Positions 1 to 10,214 of a stretch of 35,660 nucleotides of DNA are shown here, one piece after another. Position 1 is the first letter of the stretch, and each line of letters starts with the position of its first letter. Source of the stretch: Pluralibacter gergoviae ATCC 33028 = NBRC 105706 (GTDB lineage Bacteria; Pseudomonadota; Gammaproteobacteria; Enterobacterales; Enterobacteriaceae); the NCBI RefSeq assembly GCF_001598855.1, contig NZ_BCZS01000040.1:1-35660 (forward strand), read 5' to 3'. Below the pieces are notes generated by a model, which was given only the letters and a program-made list of their open reading frames with translations, made no database searches and was not told the origin of the DNA. A program made the translations under genes and the position numbers.

Positions 1-516
1 CAGAATGCAGGCTAAAGAATATTAATCATTCTGAATACATACAGAGATCTTTTAATCACGCAGGCATCATGGATCTCTGCCAGAGTGAAACGAACATTTT
101 TGCGCGCAAAAATATCAGAGCTTACCTGTGGGTAATAAAAAGGATGAATTTTGAAATTCCGGAGCCGGGTGGATGGTTAACGATCTCCGCTATGTACAGT
201 TTCAGGCAGTACCTCCCTTTCAAAAAATATTACGCCCCGATCTGTTTTAGTTTTTTGATAGTGTCAGGCTAATATCCTCAATGATCCCCTCCTGAAATGA
301 CCAACTAAGACGTAATAAATACCCGATGTGATAGTGTTCATAATGTTAAAAAACAAGTTCGGAGCGGACTATGGCTGGCAGCCGGGTAGTCTGTCCGGAG
401 TACTGAGTTTTTAAAATGATAGCGGGTAAAAACAACGTTATCTCAGATGATGCAGGAATGCCGAAGGAGTCCCTCCGGCATTGTTGCCGGGGAAGGGCAA
501 TCCCCGGCAGGTTGCA
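1..516. other. intergenic region left of purK, no convincing gene
   Basis: AT-rich stretch. A 67-codon open frame (69-272, +) has no recognisable domain or convincing ribosome-binding site, so I do not call it. A perfect 16-bp palindrome (TTTTTGCG/CGCAAAAA) lies at 97-112 and a short CTCTG-C-CAGAG inverted repeat at 75-85. In E. coli the neighbours beyond purK are arcC/allantoin genes; none of them is visible here. Confidence 0.5.
457..509 (-). terminator. tandem hairpins downstream of purK
   Basis: Two hairpins follow the purK stop when read leftward. The first has arms TGCCGGGG (485-492) and CCCCGGCA (502-509). The second has arms AATGCCG (457-463) and CGGCATT (476-482). Neither is followed by a clear U-run on the minus strand, so they could be a transcript-end stabiliser rather than a strict intrinsic terminator. 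Confidence 0.4.
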
Positions 517-1584
517 TTAATCCAGCTTCGCCTGCGCCCAGACGATGCCGCTGGCATACTCCGGCGGCAGCAGCGGGATAAGCGCCTCCAGCGTGGCGCT
601 GAGCCGGCCGGTATCGCAGTCGCTGAGGTTCAGGTGGCCCACCTTGCGGCCCGGACGTACCTCTTTGTCATACCAGTGCAGGTGCACCAGCGGCAGCCTG
701 AGCCAGTCGTAATTCAGATCGGTGCCGATCAGGTTCACCATCACCGACGGCGCGCTGACCACCGGCGGCGGCAGCGGTAGCCCGGTAATGGCGCGCAGGT
801 GCAGTTCGAACTGGCTGATGGAAGCCCCGTTCTGCGTCCAGTGGCCGCTGTTGTGCACGCGCGGCGCCAGTTCGTTAATCAGCAGCCCGGCGGGGGTAAT
901 AAAGCACTCCATCGCCATTACGCCCACGTACTCCAGCTCGTGCATGATGGCCGACAGCATCTCTTCCGCCTGCGCCTGCTGGCGGGCGTCCGCCTGCGGG
1001 AAGGCGACGCTCATGCGCAGGATCCCCTCCTGGTGCAGGTTATGGGTCAGCGGATAGAAGACGGTTGCGCCGTCGCGGGAGCGGGCGCCGACCAGCGACA
1101 CTTCGCCGCTGAAGTTAATGCCCTGCTCGACGATACACTCCCCGTAGCACTCGTCCGGCAACTGCCCGGTTTCGTTTTCGCGCAGGCGCCACTGGCCGCG
1201 GCCGTCGTAGCCGCCGGTGCGGCGCTTGACGATGGCCAGCTCGCCCAGCATCTCAAATACGCCCGGCCACTCTGCTTTATCGGCCAGCAGCTGCCACGGC
1301 GCGGTCGCCAGACCGAGGCGGTCAAACAGCTGCTTCTGGGTCAGGCGGTCGGCGATAATCGGAAAGACATCGCGGTTGACGAACGCAGGATGGCGCGCCA
1401 GTTCGCGGGTCAGCGCGGTCTCCGGCCAGCGCTCAATTTCAGCGGTAATGGTGCTCTGCTGAAAGGGCACCGCGTCGGGATCGGCCTCCAGCCCGACCGG
1501 CCATACCGCAATCCCCAGCGGTTCACCGGCCTGGCGCAGCATCCGCCCCAACTGACCGTTCCCCAGTACGCAGACCTGCTTCAT
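517..1584 (-). CDS. purK: N5-carboxyaminoimidazole ribonucleotide synthase
   Basis: PurK is a cytosolic enzyme of de novo purine synthesis. It uses ATP and bicarbonate to convert AIR to N5-CAIR. The 355-residue length equals that of E. coli PurK. The N-terminal GNGQLGRM (about residues 8-15) is the family's dinucleotide-like loop. The ATP-grasp segment includes [12 protein letters not shown] around residues 145-156, and [14 protein letters not shown] is the conserved metal/ATP site near residue 270. The start overlaps the purE stop by 4 bp (ATGA), so the pair is translationally coupled. Regulation is presumably by the PurR box upstream of purE. Confidence 0.97.
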   Translation of the reverse strand: MKQVCVLGNGQLGRMLRQAGEPLGIAVWPVGLEADPDAVPFQQSTITAEIERWPETALTRELARHPAFVNRDVFPIIADRLTQKQLFDRLGLATAPWQLLADKAEWPGVFEMLGELAIVKRRTGGYDGRGQWRLRENETGQLPDECYGECIVEQGINFSGEVSLVGARSRDGATVFYPLTHNLHQEGILRMSVAFPQADARQQAQAEEMLSAIMHELEYVGVMAMECFITPAGLLINELAPRVHNSGHWTQNGASISQFELHLRAITGLPLPPPVVSAPSVMVNLIGTDLNYDWLRLPLVHLHWYDKEVRPGRKVGHLNLSDCDTGRLSATLEALIPLLPPEYASGIVWAQAKLD

Positions 1585-2090
1585 GCCGCACCCCGCGGAT
1601 CCGGGTTGTCGAGCACCTCGTCCGTTTGCGTCCGGCGCCAGTCGCTAAGGCGCTGGTGGAGATCCGCGTCATGAACTGCCAGCATCTGCGCCGCCAGCAG
1701 GGCGGCGTTGGCCGCGCCGGCCTTGCCGATCGCCAGCGTACCCACCGGAATACCGCGCGGCATCTGTACGATAGAGTAGAGGCTGTCGACGCCGCTCAGG
1801 GCGGCGCTCTGTACCGGCACGCCCAGCACCGGCACCAGCGTTTTGGCCGCAATCATGCCCGGCAGGTGCGCCGCCCCGCCCGCGCCCGCGATAATCACCT
1901 GGTAACCGTTCGCTTCCGCGCCTTCGGCGAAGCTGAACAGCTTGTCCGGCGTGCGGTGGGCGGAGACCACTTCAACGTGGTGAGCAACATCAAGGGTATC
2001 GAGGATTTCTGCGGCAAACTGCATGGTAGCCCAGTCGCTTTTGGACCCCATGACGATGGCGACTCGCGCCGGGTTATTGCGGGAAGACAT
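1581..2090 (-). CDS. purE: N5-carboxyaminoimidazole ribonucleotide mutase
   Basis: PurE moves the carboxyl group of N5-CAIR to give CAIR, the step after PurK. I start it at the internal Met ([10 protein letters not shown]...) at 2090, giving 169 residues, the E. coli length. The open frame continues 20 codons upstream, but that part reads through the promoter leader. The AIR/phosphate loop GSKSDW (about residues 15-20), the catalytic SAHRTP (about residues 43-48) and [11 protein letters not shown] are intact. It is the first gene of the purEK operon and has a PurR box 73-88 bp upstream of the start. Confidence 0.96.
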   Translation of the reverse strand: MSSRNNPARVAIVMGSKSDWATMQFAAEILDTLDVAHHVEVVSAHRTPDKLFSFAEGAEANGYQVIIAGAGGAAHLPGMIAAKTLVPVLGVPVQSAALSGVDSLYSIVQMPRGIPVGTLAIGKAGAANAALLAAQMLAVHDADLHQRLSDWRRTQTDEVLDNPDPRGAA

Positions 2091-2140
2091 GCGTCTTAAA
2101 ACTCCTGTGGGTGTGGAACACACTGCTTTGAAGGCCTCCG

Positions 2141-2178
2141 AGAATACCATGAAAACGCGGCAAGGAAAACGATTGCGC
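2141..2178 (-). promoter_or_regulatory. purEK promoter with PurR operator
   Basis: Minus strand 2178-2163 reads GCGCAATCGTTTTCCT, close to the PurR consensus ACGCAAACGTTTTCGT. A -10-like TATTCT lies at 2146-2141, with the operator over the expected -35 position. This matches the known purine-repressor control of purEK in enterobacteria. The site was identified by eye. Confidence 0.8.
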
Positions 2179-2304
2179 AGCCCGCTGTAACGTCAGGGTG
2201 ACGCCGCTGTTGACTTAAGGTGGCAAAGGGGTAATCACTTTGTGCAGGCAATGAGGTAAAGTAGAGGCTGTTTTGTTGACCGCAGCATAATCAAGGAGCC
2301 CGCT

Positions 2305-2565
2305 ATGCTGAAAATATTGCGCACCCCGGAGGGGAAAAAGTTTCTCACCGCCGTCGTCATCGTGTTTATCGTTGCCGTTTCGGTAGTGACGAAAGTAACG
2401 TTCCAGGGCGTAGAAGATCAGTACAACCTGCCGATGAGCCAGTGGAACGTCTCCATGTTCTTTATACAGGGCGCATGGGCGACCATCTACAGCATCATGT
2501 TCACTATTATCGGCTCGCTGCCGTTTGGCTTTTACTTTCTTGGCCCGAAGGACGATCGGGGCTAG
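2305..2565 (+). CDS. small inner-membrane protein, unknown function
   Basis: An 86-residue protein with a good ribosome-binding site (AAGGAG, 7-8 nt before ATG). Two hydrophobic segments are evident: residues 13-30 (rich in V, I and F, after the basic EGKK) and about 48-78 (WATIYSIMFTIIGSLPFGFY). The tail is charged (PKDDRG). It is transcribed opposite to its neighbours, diverging from purE and converging on lpxH, whose stop lies 1 bp from its own. K-12 has no gene here. I do not recognise the family; membrane location is inferred from hydrophobicity only. Confidence 0.75.
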   Translation: MLKILRTPEGKKFLTAVVIVFIVAVSVVTKVTFQGVEDQYNLPMSQWNVSMFFIQGAWATIYSIMFTIIGSLPFGFYFLGPKDDRG

Positions 2566-2566
2566 C

Positions 2567-3289
2567 TCAGAACGGAAAGGCAATCAGCTCCACGCTGTCG
2601 GCGGTCGCTTTGACCATCGAGCCTTCCGTATGCCACGCGCCCAGTACCACCCTTGATGCGGATTGCCCGTTAACCGTCAGCGCGTGCACCTGCGGACGAT
2701 GAGTATGCCCGTGGATCAGCCACTGCACCTGGTGCTTTTCCATCACCGCGGTTACCGCCTGCGGATTGACGTCCATAATGGCTTCTGATTTGTGGCCGTT
2801 GGCCGCCCGGCTGCCGCTGCGCATCCGGCGGGCGATTTTGCGGCGGATAAACAGCGGCAGGGCCAGAAACAGCGCCTGTATCCACGGCGTGTGGACCTTG
2901 CGGCGAAACGCCTGGTACTGCACATCGTCGGTACACAGCGTGTCGCCGTGCATAATCAGCACCCGGCGGCCGTACAGGTCGAGGACCTTCTCCTGCGCCA
3001 GCAGCTGCATACCGCTTTCGCGCGCAAAGCGCCTGCCCAGCAGGAAGTCGCGATTGCCGTGAATGAAGTAGCAGGGCGTGCCGGATGCAACCAGCGCCCT
3101 GATTTCGCGCGCGATTTCCGCGTGCAGCGGCGTGGGATCGTCATCGCCAATCCACGCTTCAAACAGATCGCCGAGGATATACAAACCCTCGCTGCCGCGC
3201 GCTTCGCCGCGCAAAAAACGCAGAAAACCGGCGGTTATCGCCGGTTCTTCTGTCTGCAGGTGTAAATCTGCAATAAAGTGTGTCGCCAC
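2567..3289 (-). CDS. lpxH: UDP-2,3-diacylglucosamine diphosphatase
   Basis: LpxH hydrolyses UDP-2,3-diacylglucosamine to lipid X and UMP, an essential step of lipid A synthesis at the inner-membrane face. It is a calcineurin-like metallophosphoesterase. Visible motifs: ADLHL (Asp8, His10), [11 protein letters not shown] (Asp41), GNRDF (about 79), MHGDT and HGHTH near 195. I choose GTG at 3289, giving 240 residues and an N-terminus [11 protein letters not shown] as in E. coli. A TTG directly before it (3292) would add one residue. It lies just downstream of ppiB (stop at 3293) and probably shares its transcript. Confidence 0.95.
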   Translation of the reverse strand: MATHFIADLHLQTEEPAITAGFLRFLRGEARGSEGLYILGDLFEAWIGDDDPTPLHAEIAREIRALVASGTPCYFIHGNRDFLLGRRFARESGMQLLAQEKVLDLYGRRVLIMHGDTLCTDDVQYQAFRRKVHTPWIQALFLALPLFIRRKIARRMRSGSRAANGHKSEAIMDVNPQAVTAVMEKHQVQWLIHGHTHRPQVHALTVNGQSASRVVLGAWHTEGSMVKATADSVELIAFPF

Positions 3290-3292
3290 CAA

Positions 3293-3787
3293 TTACTCGC
3301 TGACGGTCACGCTTTTGATAATCACGTCTTCTTTCGGCACGTCCTGATGCATACCGCTGCGGCCGGTGGCCACACCCTTGATGGCGTCAACCACGTCCAT
3401 GCCTTCCACCACTTCTGCGAATACGCAGTAGCCCCAGCCCTGCAGGTTTTCGCCGGAAAAGTTAAGGAAGTCGTTGTCTGCGACGTTGATGAAGAACTGC
3501 GCGGTGGCGGAGTGCGGCGCCTGGGTGCGGGCCATTGCCAGGGTGCCGCGGGTGTTTTTCAGGCCGTTGTTGGCTTCATTTTTAATCGCGTCTTTGGTCT
3601 CTTTCTGATTCATGCCCGGCTCAAAGCCGCCGCCCTGAATCATGAAACCGTTGATAACGCGGTGGAAAATGGTGTTGTCGTAGAAACCTTCACGGCAGTA
3701 GTCCAGGAAGTTTTTAACTGTTTCAGGCGCTTTATCATCAAAGGTTTTGATAACAATGTCGCCGTGATTAGTGTGGAAAGTGACCAT
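3293..3787 (-). CDS. ppiB: peptidyl-prolyl cis-trans isomerase B (cyclophilin)
   Basis: Cytosolic cyclophilin catalysing proline isomerisation. At 164 residues it matches E. coli PpiB and has no signal peptide, which separates it from periplasmic PpiA. Active-site motifs [13 protein letters not shown] (about 42-54), [12 protein letters not shown] (about 91-102) and [18 protein letters not shown] are intact. It is divergent from cysS across about 170 bp and is followed directly by lpxH. Confidence 0.96.
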   Translation of the reverse strand: MVTFHTNHGDIVIKTFDDKAPETVKNFLDYCREGFYDNTIFHRVINGFMIQGGGFEPGMNQKETKDAIKNEANNGLKNTRGTLAMARTQAPHSATAQFFINVADNDFLNFSGENLQGWGYCVFAEVVEGMDVVDAIKGVATGRSGMHQDVPKEDVIIKSVTVSE

Positions 3788-3960
3788 TTTTTCATCCTGT
3801 TCTGTTTATGTGGTGCGAATACCCGTTGCCGGGTTACGTATAGTCGGTTGTTATAGCATAAGCCACCGCCTGGATCATCTCGCAAATCAGGCTGATCCCG
3901 GTATGATTTACGGGTATCATACGCTATTCACTGTCCACACACGTCCAAACGGAATATTCG

Positions 3961-5346
3961 ATGTTAAAAATCTTCAATACACTGACGCGCCAGAAAGAGG
4001 AATTTAAACCTATCCATGCCGGGGAAGTCGGCATGTACGTGTGTGGTATTACCGTTTACGATCTCTGTCACATTGGCCACGGCCGCACCTTCGTTGCTTT
4101 TGATGTTGTCGCCCGCTACCTGCGCTTTCTCGGCTATAAGCTGAAATATGTCCGCAACATTACCGATATTGACGACAAAATCATCAAGCGCGCCAATGAA
4201 AATGGTGAAAGCTTCGTGGCGCTGGTCGATCGCATGATCGTCGAAATGCACAAAGATTTTGATGCTCTGAACATCAAGCGCCCGGACAGCGAGCCGCGCG
4301 CGACGCACCACATTCCTGAAATTATTGAGATTACCGGACGCCTGATCGACCGCGGCCACGCCTACGTTGCCGACAACGGTGACGTAATGTTCTCGGTGCC
4401 GAGCGACCCGACCTACGGCCAGCTGTCGCGCCAGGATCTGGAGCAGCTGCAGGCGGGGGCCCGGGTTGACGTGGTTGACGCCAAGCGCAACCCGATGGAT
4501 TTCGTGCTGTGGAAAATGTCGAAAGCGGGCGAGCCGGGCTGGCCGTCGCCGTGGGGCGAGGGGCGTCCTGGCTGGCACATCGAGTGTTCAGCGATGAACT
4601 GCAAGCAGCTCGGCTCCCATTTCGACATTCACGGCGGCGGATCGGACCTGATGTTCCCGCACCATGAAAACGAAATTGCCCAGTCCACCTGCGCCCACGA
4701 CGGCGAGTACGTCAACACCTGGATGCACTCCGGGATGGTGATGGTTGACCGCGAGAAGATGTCCAAATCGCTGGGCAACTTCTTTACCGTCCGCGATGTG
4801 CTGAAGTACTACGACGCCGAAACCGTGCGCTACTTCCTGATGTCCGGCCACTACCGCAGCCAGCTCAACTACAGCGAAGAGAACCTCAAGCAGGCCCGCT
4901 CGGCGCTGGAGCGCCTCTACACCGCCCTGCGCGGTACCGACGCCTCCGCCGCGCCTGCGGGCGGCGACGCCTTCGAAGCGCGCTTTCGCGAGGCGATGGA
5001 TGACGACTTCAATACGCCGGAAGCCTACTCGGTGCTGTTCGACATGGCCCGCGAAGTGAACCGCCTGAAGGCGGAAGATCCGGCAGCAGCGGACGGTATG
5101 GCGGCGCAGCTGCGCAAAATCGCCGGCGTGCTGGGCCTGCTGGAGCAGGATCCGGAAGCTTTCCTGCAGAGCGGCGCCCAGGCGGACGACGGTGAAGTGG
5201 CCGAAATCGAAGCCCTGATCAAACAGCGCCTGGAAGCGCGCCAGGCGAAAGACTGGGCGGCGGCGGACGCGGCCCGCGATCGCCTCAATGAGATGGGCAT
5301 TGTGCTGGAAGACGGCCCGCTGGGGACGACCTGGCGTCGTAAGTAA
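3961..5346 (+). CDS. cysS: cysteinyl-tRNA synthetase
   Basis: Class I aminoacyl-tRNA synthetase that charges tRNA-Cys; 461 residues, identical in length to E. coli CysS. Cys28 (zinc ligand, in YVCGITVYD), HIGH at 37-40 and KMSKS near 266-270 are all present. The other zinc ligands lie in [10 protein letters not shown] (Cys) and [11 protein letters not shown] (His, Glu). The 3' end is followed closely by a strong intrinsic terminator. Nothing unusual. Confidence 0.98.
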   Translation: MLKIFNTLTRQKEEFKPIHAGEVGMYVCGITVYDLCHIGHGRTFVAFDVVARYLRFLGYKLKYVRNITDIDDKIIKRANENGESFVALVDRMIVEMHKDFDALNIKRPDSEPRATHHIPEIIEITGRLIDRGHAYVADNGDVMFSVPSDPTYGQLSRQDLEQLQAGARVDVVDAKRNPMDFVLWKMSKAGEPGWPSPWGEGRPGWHIECSAMNCKQLGSHFDIHGGGSDLMFPHHENEIAQSTCAHDGEYVNTWMHSGMVMVDREKMSKSLGNFFTVRDVLKYYDAETVRYFLMSGHYRSQLNYSEENLKQARSALERLYTALRGTDASAAPAGGDAFEARFREAMDDDFNTPEAYSVLFDMAREVNRLKAEDPAAADGMAAQLRKIAGVLGLLEQDPEAFLQSGAQADDGEVAEIEALIKQRLEARQAKDWAAADAARDRLNEMGIVLEDGPLGTTWRRK

Positions 5347-5357
5347 ACGCTTGCCTC

Positions 5358-5393
5358 AGGCCGCAGCATGTTTTCATTCTGCGGCCTTTTTTT
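5358..5393 (+). terminator. intrinsic terminator of cysS
   Basis: Stem AGGCCGCAG (5358-5366) / CTGCGGCCT (5379-5387), loop 5367-5378, then seven T (5387-5393). The stop codon of the convergent DUF2145 gene (5374-5376, read on the minus strand) lies in the loop, so the hairpin also encodes the last residues of that protein. Confidence 0.92.
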
Positions 5394-6216
5394 GTCCACT
5401 TTTTGTCGGCGGCTGGAAAATGCACACTGACTGACCCCACCCCTGATGATCGCAACCGGCAACCGGGCGGCTGTAGGCCGCAAGAAAGCGTATCGTGCTG
5501 TCGCCGCTGTTCAGCGCTATTTTTCCCTGCTTCAGCAGCGAGGCTGGCTGATCGTCGGTGAAAATATTGCGGGTAAATAGCTTCGCACCCACTCTTTCAA
5601 ACGTGCTGGCGCGAACGATTGAAGGCTGATAGTGCTGCGCCTGCAGCCAGCTTCGGGCCGCTTTTCTGGACCATATTTCGCGATCGCTGGCGCGGGCGAA
5701 TACCTCCAGCAGCCAGCCATTAGAGTTTTGGTACGGGCCATCAAACGGCCACGCAATCATGTTGTAGCGCGGGCTATGAAACAGATTAAGCTTGATTGGG
5801 CTGGTTAAAAGTTCAGCCAGCGCGGCGCTCTGCGCCGGGGCAGGGCGCAGAATCGCAATATTGGGGTTAACCAGCTCATCGTCCAGAAACTCGTACAGTC
5901 CCTGAACAAAGAGTTCCGACCTGTCCGTGCCGCAGAGGTTAAGATTGTGATAAACCCACCAGTCGCCGTTTGCCTGACGCATTGCATAACCGGTGTGGGA
6001 CCAGATCAGATGCCGGTCAGACATATCCTGCCCCTGACGTGCCAGAATGACGACAGGATCGGGCTCGCTGTCTAAGCTCTGCCTGAGCAGTGCGGCCCTG
6101 TGCATAATTGCGGAGACTGTTTCCGGTGCCTGTGTACGGCAAGCGCAGTTACCGCTGTTGGCTGATGAGTCCAGGGCTATCAGCGACAGGCAAAGCAACA
6201 GCAGTCGGCGCATCAT
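5374..6216 (-). CDS. DUF2145-type exported protein
   Basis: A 280-residue protein with a signal peptide (MMRRLLLLCLSLIALDSSANSG, cleavage likely near 19-22), so probably periplasmic. The body (RHLIWSHTGYAMR, WWVYHNLNLCG, FDGPYQNSNGWLLEV, and a C-terminal region with ATR-like and CDHQ segments) matches my recollection of the DUF2145 family, whose function is not established. The start overlaps the stop of the upstream exported protein by 4 bp, so it is the third gene of ybcI-(6213-6644)-DUF2145. The C-terminus is encoded inside the cysS terminator. The unit is absent between cysS and ybcI in K-12. Confidence 0.75.
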   Translation of the reverse strand: MMRRLLLLCLSLIALDSSANSGNCACRTQAPETVSAIMHRAALLRQSLDSEPDPVVILARQGQDMSDRHLIWSHTGYAMRQANGDWWVYHNLNLCGTDRSELFVQGLYEFLDDELVNPNIAILRPAPAQSAALAELLTSPIKLNLFHSPRYNMIAWPFDGPYQNSNGWLLEVFARASDREIWSRKAARSWLQAQHYQPSIVRASTFERVGAKLFTRNIFTDDQPASLLKQGKIALNSGDSTIRFLAAYSRPVAGCDHQGWGQSVCIFQPPTKSGQKKAAE

Positions 6217-6644
6217 TTGGTGGGAACCGGTCTGCTGCCGGAGAGCCCGGCGTTCTCCTCGTTAACCATATGTGTAAGCACCTTATTCCCCTTCTTAAGC
6301 AGTGCCCCCGTGCCTTCCGGTGCGCTTTCAAGCGACACTTTATCGCCCGCCTTGAGGTTTCCTTCTTCAACGACCCTGAGTGGCACGACCATCTCAATCT
6401 CTTTCTTCTGCGGCGCTATTGCCGTCAGGTGTGCCGTTTGCTGCCGGTCATCTTTTTCCACTGATTTCATCACCAGCGCAGCGGGCAGCATTACCGGAGA
6501 AAGGATTATCCCGCTGACCAGAGCGGAGCTTCCGACGCTCACGATGCCTGAGGAAAGGCCATAAACTGCGCTGTGCGACATATCGCCGGCGTGGCTCACG
6601 CCACAGGTAACGAAAAGAGCCGTAATAATTGAGCGTTTAAGCAT
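6213..6644 (-). CDS. exported protein of unknown function, partner of DUF2145 gene
   Basis: I start at ATG 6644, preceded by a clear AAGGA ribosome-binding site with 7-nt spacing; the open frame is 13 codons longer upstream but has no support. The 143-residue product begins MLKRSIITALFVTCGVSHAGD, a typical signal peptide cut after SHA. A glycine/serine-rich hydrophobic stretch follows (about 30-60, SSGIVSVGSSALVSGIILSP). The C-terminal half is a small polar domain (VPLRVVEEGNLKAGDKVSLES). It starts 1 bp after ybcI ends and overlaps the DUF2145 gene by 4 bp. I do not recognise the family. The tight coupling suggests that the two exported products act together. Confidence 0.75.
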   Translation of the reverse strand: MLKRSIITALFVTCGVSHAGDMSHSAVYGLSSGIVSVGSSALVSGIILSPVMLPAALVMKSVEKDDRQQTAHLTAIAPQKKEIEMVVPLRVVEEGNLKAGDKVSLESAPEGTGALLKKGNKVLTHMVNEENAGLSGSRPVPTK

Positions 6645-6645
6645 A

Positions 6646-7188
6646 TTAGTTCCTTGTAATAAAATATTTTTTCCTGAGAACAATCAGCAGTGACATCAGC
6701 AGAACGCCCGGCAGCCATACCCACAGCAGCTCTGAAATAATCACCTGGTGTCCGTAGGGCGTAGCGTAGCGCGACAGCGCAAAGGGTGCGACCTTAATCA
6801 CCTGCCACGGCGCAAAGAAGCGCTCGTCTGACCACGGCCACAGCCAGCCTACACCCTTGCCGCCGGTGGTGATTGCATCCAGCAGGCTGTGGGAGAGCAG
6901 GCTGACGGTAAGAAACAGCCAGCAGCGTACCAGCCCGGTCTTAAACCATCGTCGGCCGAAATAGACGCAGATAAGCGGCACCAGAAATGCGAACAGCAGC
7001 GAGTGGGTAAAGCCCCGGTGGCCGAAGGCGTTGCCGTAGGCCACGCCGAACTTAAATGCCAGCACGTCGGCGTCGGGCAGCATGGCCAGCGCGATGCCCG
7101 CGAGCAGCAGGCGGGGAAGAATAGCGCGGGTGCCGAGGCCCAGGCCGAGACAAATCGGCACGGCGGCGTGAGTGATAACGGTTGGCAT
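6646..7188 (-). CDS. ybcI: YbcI-like inner-membrane metal-dependent hydrolase family protein
   Basis: A 180-residue membrane protein of the YbcI/YdjM family (DUF457, annotated as predicted metal-dependent hydrolases). Conserved polar residues in membrane segments: ITHAAVPI (His8), MLPDADVLAF (Asp pair near 40), GHRGFTHSLLF (near 57-67) and SHSLLDA (near 100). Four or five hydrophobic segments. Position between folD/ybcJ and cysS is as in E. coli. Its substrate is unknown. Here it also leads a three-gene unit with the two exported proteins downstream. Confidence 0.88.
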   Translation of the reverse strand: MPTVITHAAVPICLGLGLGTRAILPRLLLAGIALAMLPDADVLAFKFGVAYGNAFGHRGFTHSLLFAFLVPLICVYFGRRWFKTGLVRCWLFLTVSLLSHSLLDAITTGGKGVGWLWPWSDERFFAPWQVIKVAPFALSRYATPYGHQVIISELLWVWLPGVLLMSLLIVLRKKYFITRN

Positions 7189-7264
7189 ACGTTTTCATCC
7201 CTGAATAAAGGGGATAAGCATAAACGAAGCGGCGAAAATTTCTGCGGGGTAAATCTGAGTTTTG

Positions 7265-7286
7265 GGGCCGGACAGAAGTCCGGCCC
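7265..7286 (-). terminator. hairpin downstream of ybcJ
   Basis: Nine-bp perfect stem GGGCCGGAC (7265-7273) / GTCCGGCCC (7278-7286) with a 4-nt loop, 14 bp past the ybcJ stop on the minus strand. No U-run follows, so it is a probable transcript end or stabiliser rather than a textbook terminator. Confidence 0.5.
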
Positions 7287-7300
7287 GCGGAGGCAGGTAA

Positions 7301-7513
7301 TCAGGCAGTAACGGTCACGCTCTGTCCTGCAAAGCTCACCGTCTGGCCGGCGACGATTTTGCAGCGCTTGCGGGTTTCCACTGCGCCATCAACGCTCACC
7401 AGGCCATCGGCGATGGCGAGTTTGGCCTGGGCGCCGCTTTCGCTCCAGCCCTCAAGCTTGAGGAGATCGCACAGCTCAACGTGCGGATGTTTGCCAAGTG
7501 AAAAAGTGGCCAT
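7301..7513 (-). CDS. ybcJ: YbcJ, small S4-like RNA-binding protein
   Basis: A 70-residue protein with an S4-type RNA-binding fold. It shows LCDLLKLEGWSESGAQAKLAIADGLV with the S4 signature GLVSVDGAVETRKRCKI. Length and place, directly after folD with a 2-bp gap, match E. coli ybcJ. It is probably cotranscribed with folD. Its cellular RNA target is not established. Confidence 0.92.
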   Translation of the reverse strand: MATFSLGKHPHVELCDLLKLEGWSESGAQAKLAIADGLVSVDGAVETRKRCKIVAGQTVSFAGQSVTVTA

Positions 7514-7515
7514 GC

Positions 7516-8382
7516 TTATACGTCCTTAACGTCGTGGTACTCTTCGCACGCCTGCAGCGTGTTCTGGATAAGGGTGGCAACGGTCATCGGACCGACGCCG
7601 CCCGGTACCGGGGTAATATAAGACGCGCGGGCGGCGGCATCGTCAAAGATGACGTCGCCAACCACTTTGCCGCTCTCCAGCCGGTTGATGCCGACATCGA
7701 CCACGATCGCGCCCTCTTTGATCCACTCGCCCGGAATAAAGCCCGGCTTGCCGACGGCTACCACCAGCAGATCGGCGTTCTCGACGTGATGGCGCAGATT
7801 TTTAGTAAAGCGATGGGTCACGGTGGTGGTGCAGCCTGCCAGCAGCAGCTCCATGCTCATCGGACGACCAACGATATTAGAGGCGCCGATAATCACCGCA
7901 TTCAGCCCGTAGGTATCAATGTTGTAGCGCTCAAGCAGCGTCACGATACCGCGCGGCGTGCAGGGACGCAGGCGCGGCGCGCGCTGGCACAGGCGGCCAA
8001 CGTTGTAGGGGTGAAAGCCGTCCACGTCTTTATCCGGCGCAATGCGCTCCAGCACCTTCACATTGTCGATACCCGCCGGCAGCGGGAGCTGGACCAGGAT
8101 CCCGTCAATCTTCCCGTCGGCGTTCAGGGTATCAATCAGCGCCAGCAGTTCGGCTTCGCTGGTGGTTTCCGGCAGATCGTAGGAGCGCGAAACAAAGCCC
8201 ACCTCTTCACATGCCTTGCGTTTGCTGCCGACATAGATCTGCGATGCCGGGTTGTTGCCTACCAGCACCACGGCCAGCCCCGGAGCGCGAAAACCGGCCG
8301 CAACGCGGGCCTTCACTTTTTCAGCGACCTCAGAGCGCACCTGCTGCGCAATCGTTTTACCGTCAATAATCTTTGCTGCCAT
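7516..8382 (-). CDS. folD: bifunctional methylene-THF dehydrogenase / methenyl-THF cyclohydrolase
   Basis: FolD interconverts 5,10-methylene-, methenyl- and 10-formyl-tetrahydrofolate using NADP. At 288 residues it is identical in length to E. coli FolD. Catalytic Tyr50 and Lys54 (QIYVGSK), the VQLPLP segment (about 97-102), [15 protein letters not shown] and [10 protein letters not shown] near 255-266 are all present. It is the first gene of folD-ybcJ. A PurR-like site lies 73-88 bp upstream. Its pathway also links to the one-carbon units released by the sarcosine operon further right. Confidence 0.97.
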   Translation of the reverse strand: MAAKIIDGKTIAQQVRSEVAEKVKARVAAGFRAPGLAVVLVGNNPASQIYVGSKRKACEEVGFVSRSYDLPETTSEAELLALIDTLNADGKIDGILVQLPLPAGIDNVKVLERIAPDKDVDGFHPYNVGRLCQRAPRLRPCTPRGIVTLLERYNIDTYGLNAVIIGASNIVGRPMSMELLLAGCTTTVTHRFTKNLRHHVENADLLVVAVGKPGFIPGEWIKEGAIVVDVGINRLESGKVVGDVIFDDAAARASYITPVPGGVGPMTVATLIQNTLQACEEYHDVKDV

Positions 8383-9416
<1,034 letters not shown>

Positions 9417-9432
9417 TTCCTGTCTGTAAAAA

Positions 9433-9454
9433 AGCTGCTCCATCAGGAGCAGCT
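9433..9454. terminator. mrkA-mrkB intercistronic hairpin
   Basis: Nine-bp stem AGCTGCTCC (9433-9441) / GGAGCAGCT (9446-9454), loop ATCA. It is preceded by a run of A and followed by AAAAAT. Rightward it is a stem without a U-run, as expected for partial termination or mRNA stabilisation favouring mrkA. Leftward it would be a good intrinsic terminator (stem then six U). Confidence 0.6.
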
Positions 9455-9504
9455 AAAAATAATAAATTAATAATTGCCGTTATATAATATTTTTTGAGGT
9501 TAGC

Positions 9505-10206
9505 ATGAAGCGTATTACCTTTTTGTTATGTGCTCTTTTCAGCTTCACCGCCAGTGCCAACAATATTATCGTCAATGGCACGCGCTTTATTTATCCAGGC
9601 AACGAAAAAGAAATAACGGTCCAGCTCAATAATACCGCGGACCGGCCAGCGCTGGCTCAGGCCTGGCTCGACAACGGTAATCCGGATGCCACCCCCGATA
9701 CGATTACGACGCCTTTTATCATTACCCCGCCGATTTCACGGGTGGATGCGAAAAGCGGCCAGACGCTACGTATTAAGCTCGGCAGTGCGGCGGGGCTTGC
9801 GAAGGATAAAGAGACGCTGTGGTGGCTGAATATCCTTGAGATCCCGCCCGTGGTCGCCAGCCAGAAGAATGAGGGACAAAACGTCCTGCAGCTGGCTATT
9901 CGCTCACGCTTTAAATTTATCTATCGCCCCACGGGGCTTGGCAACCGCGATACGGCGGTGGAAAAACTGCAGCTCTCCGCCAGCGGCAGCAAGTTATCGA
10001 TAAATAATCCCACGCCGTTTTATATCACCGTCAGCCGCATTACGCGCAATAACGATGCTGCGCTGAATAGCAAGACGGTGATGATTGCGCCGCAGTCCTC
10101 GCTGATGATCCCGCTCTCGGCGGCGGTAAACCGGGGTGAAACCCTGAACGTAAGCAATATCAATGACTACGGTGCCGAAGTTGCGGCTAAAATCAGCGTT
10201 AAATAA
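9505..10206 (+). CDS. mrkB: type 3 fimbria periplasmic chaperone MrkB
   Basis: PapD-family chaperone that caps pilin subunits in the periplasm before usher delivery; 233 residues, the usual MrkB length. Signal peptide MKRITFLLCALFSFTASAN. The family pattern is present: NGTRFIYPGNEKEITVQLNN, LWWLNILEIPP (G1-region strand) and NVLQLAIRSRFKFIYRP with conserved Arg/Lys that anchor the subunit C-terminus. The ribosome-binding site GAGG precedes the ATG. It is 88 bp after mrkA and 8 bp before mrkC. Confidence 0.95.
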   Translation: MKRITFLLCALFSFTASANNIIVNGTRFIYPGNEKEITVQLNNTADRPALAQAWLDNGNPDATPDTITTPFIITPPISRVDAKSGQTLRIKLGSAAGLAKDKETLWWLNILEIPPVVASQKNEGQNVLQLAIRSRFKFIYRPTGLGNRDTAVEKLQLSASGSKLSINNPTPFYITVSRITRNNDAALNSKTVMIAPQSSLMIPLSAAVNRGETLNVSNINDYGAEVAAKISVK

Positions 10207-10214
10207 GGGACAAG

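Noticed and set aside
69-272. 67-codon frame at the left end
   Set aside because: No domain, no convincing ribosome-binding site, and composition like intergenic DNA.
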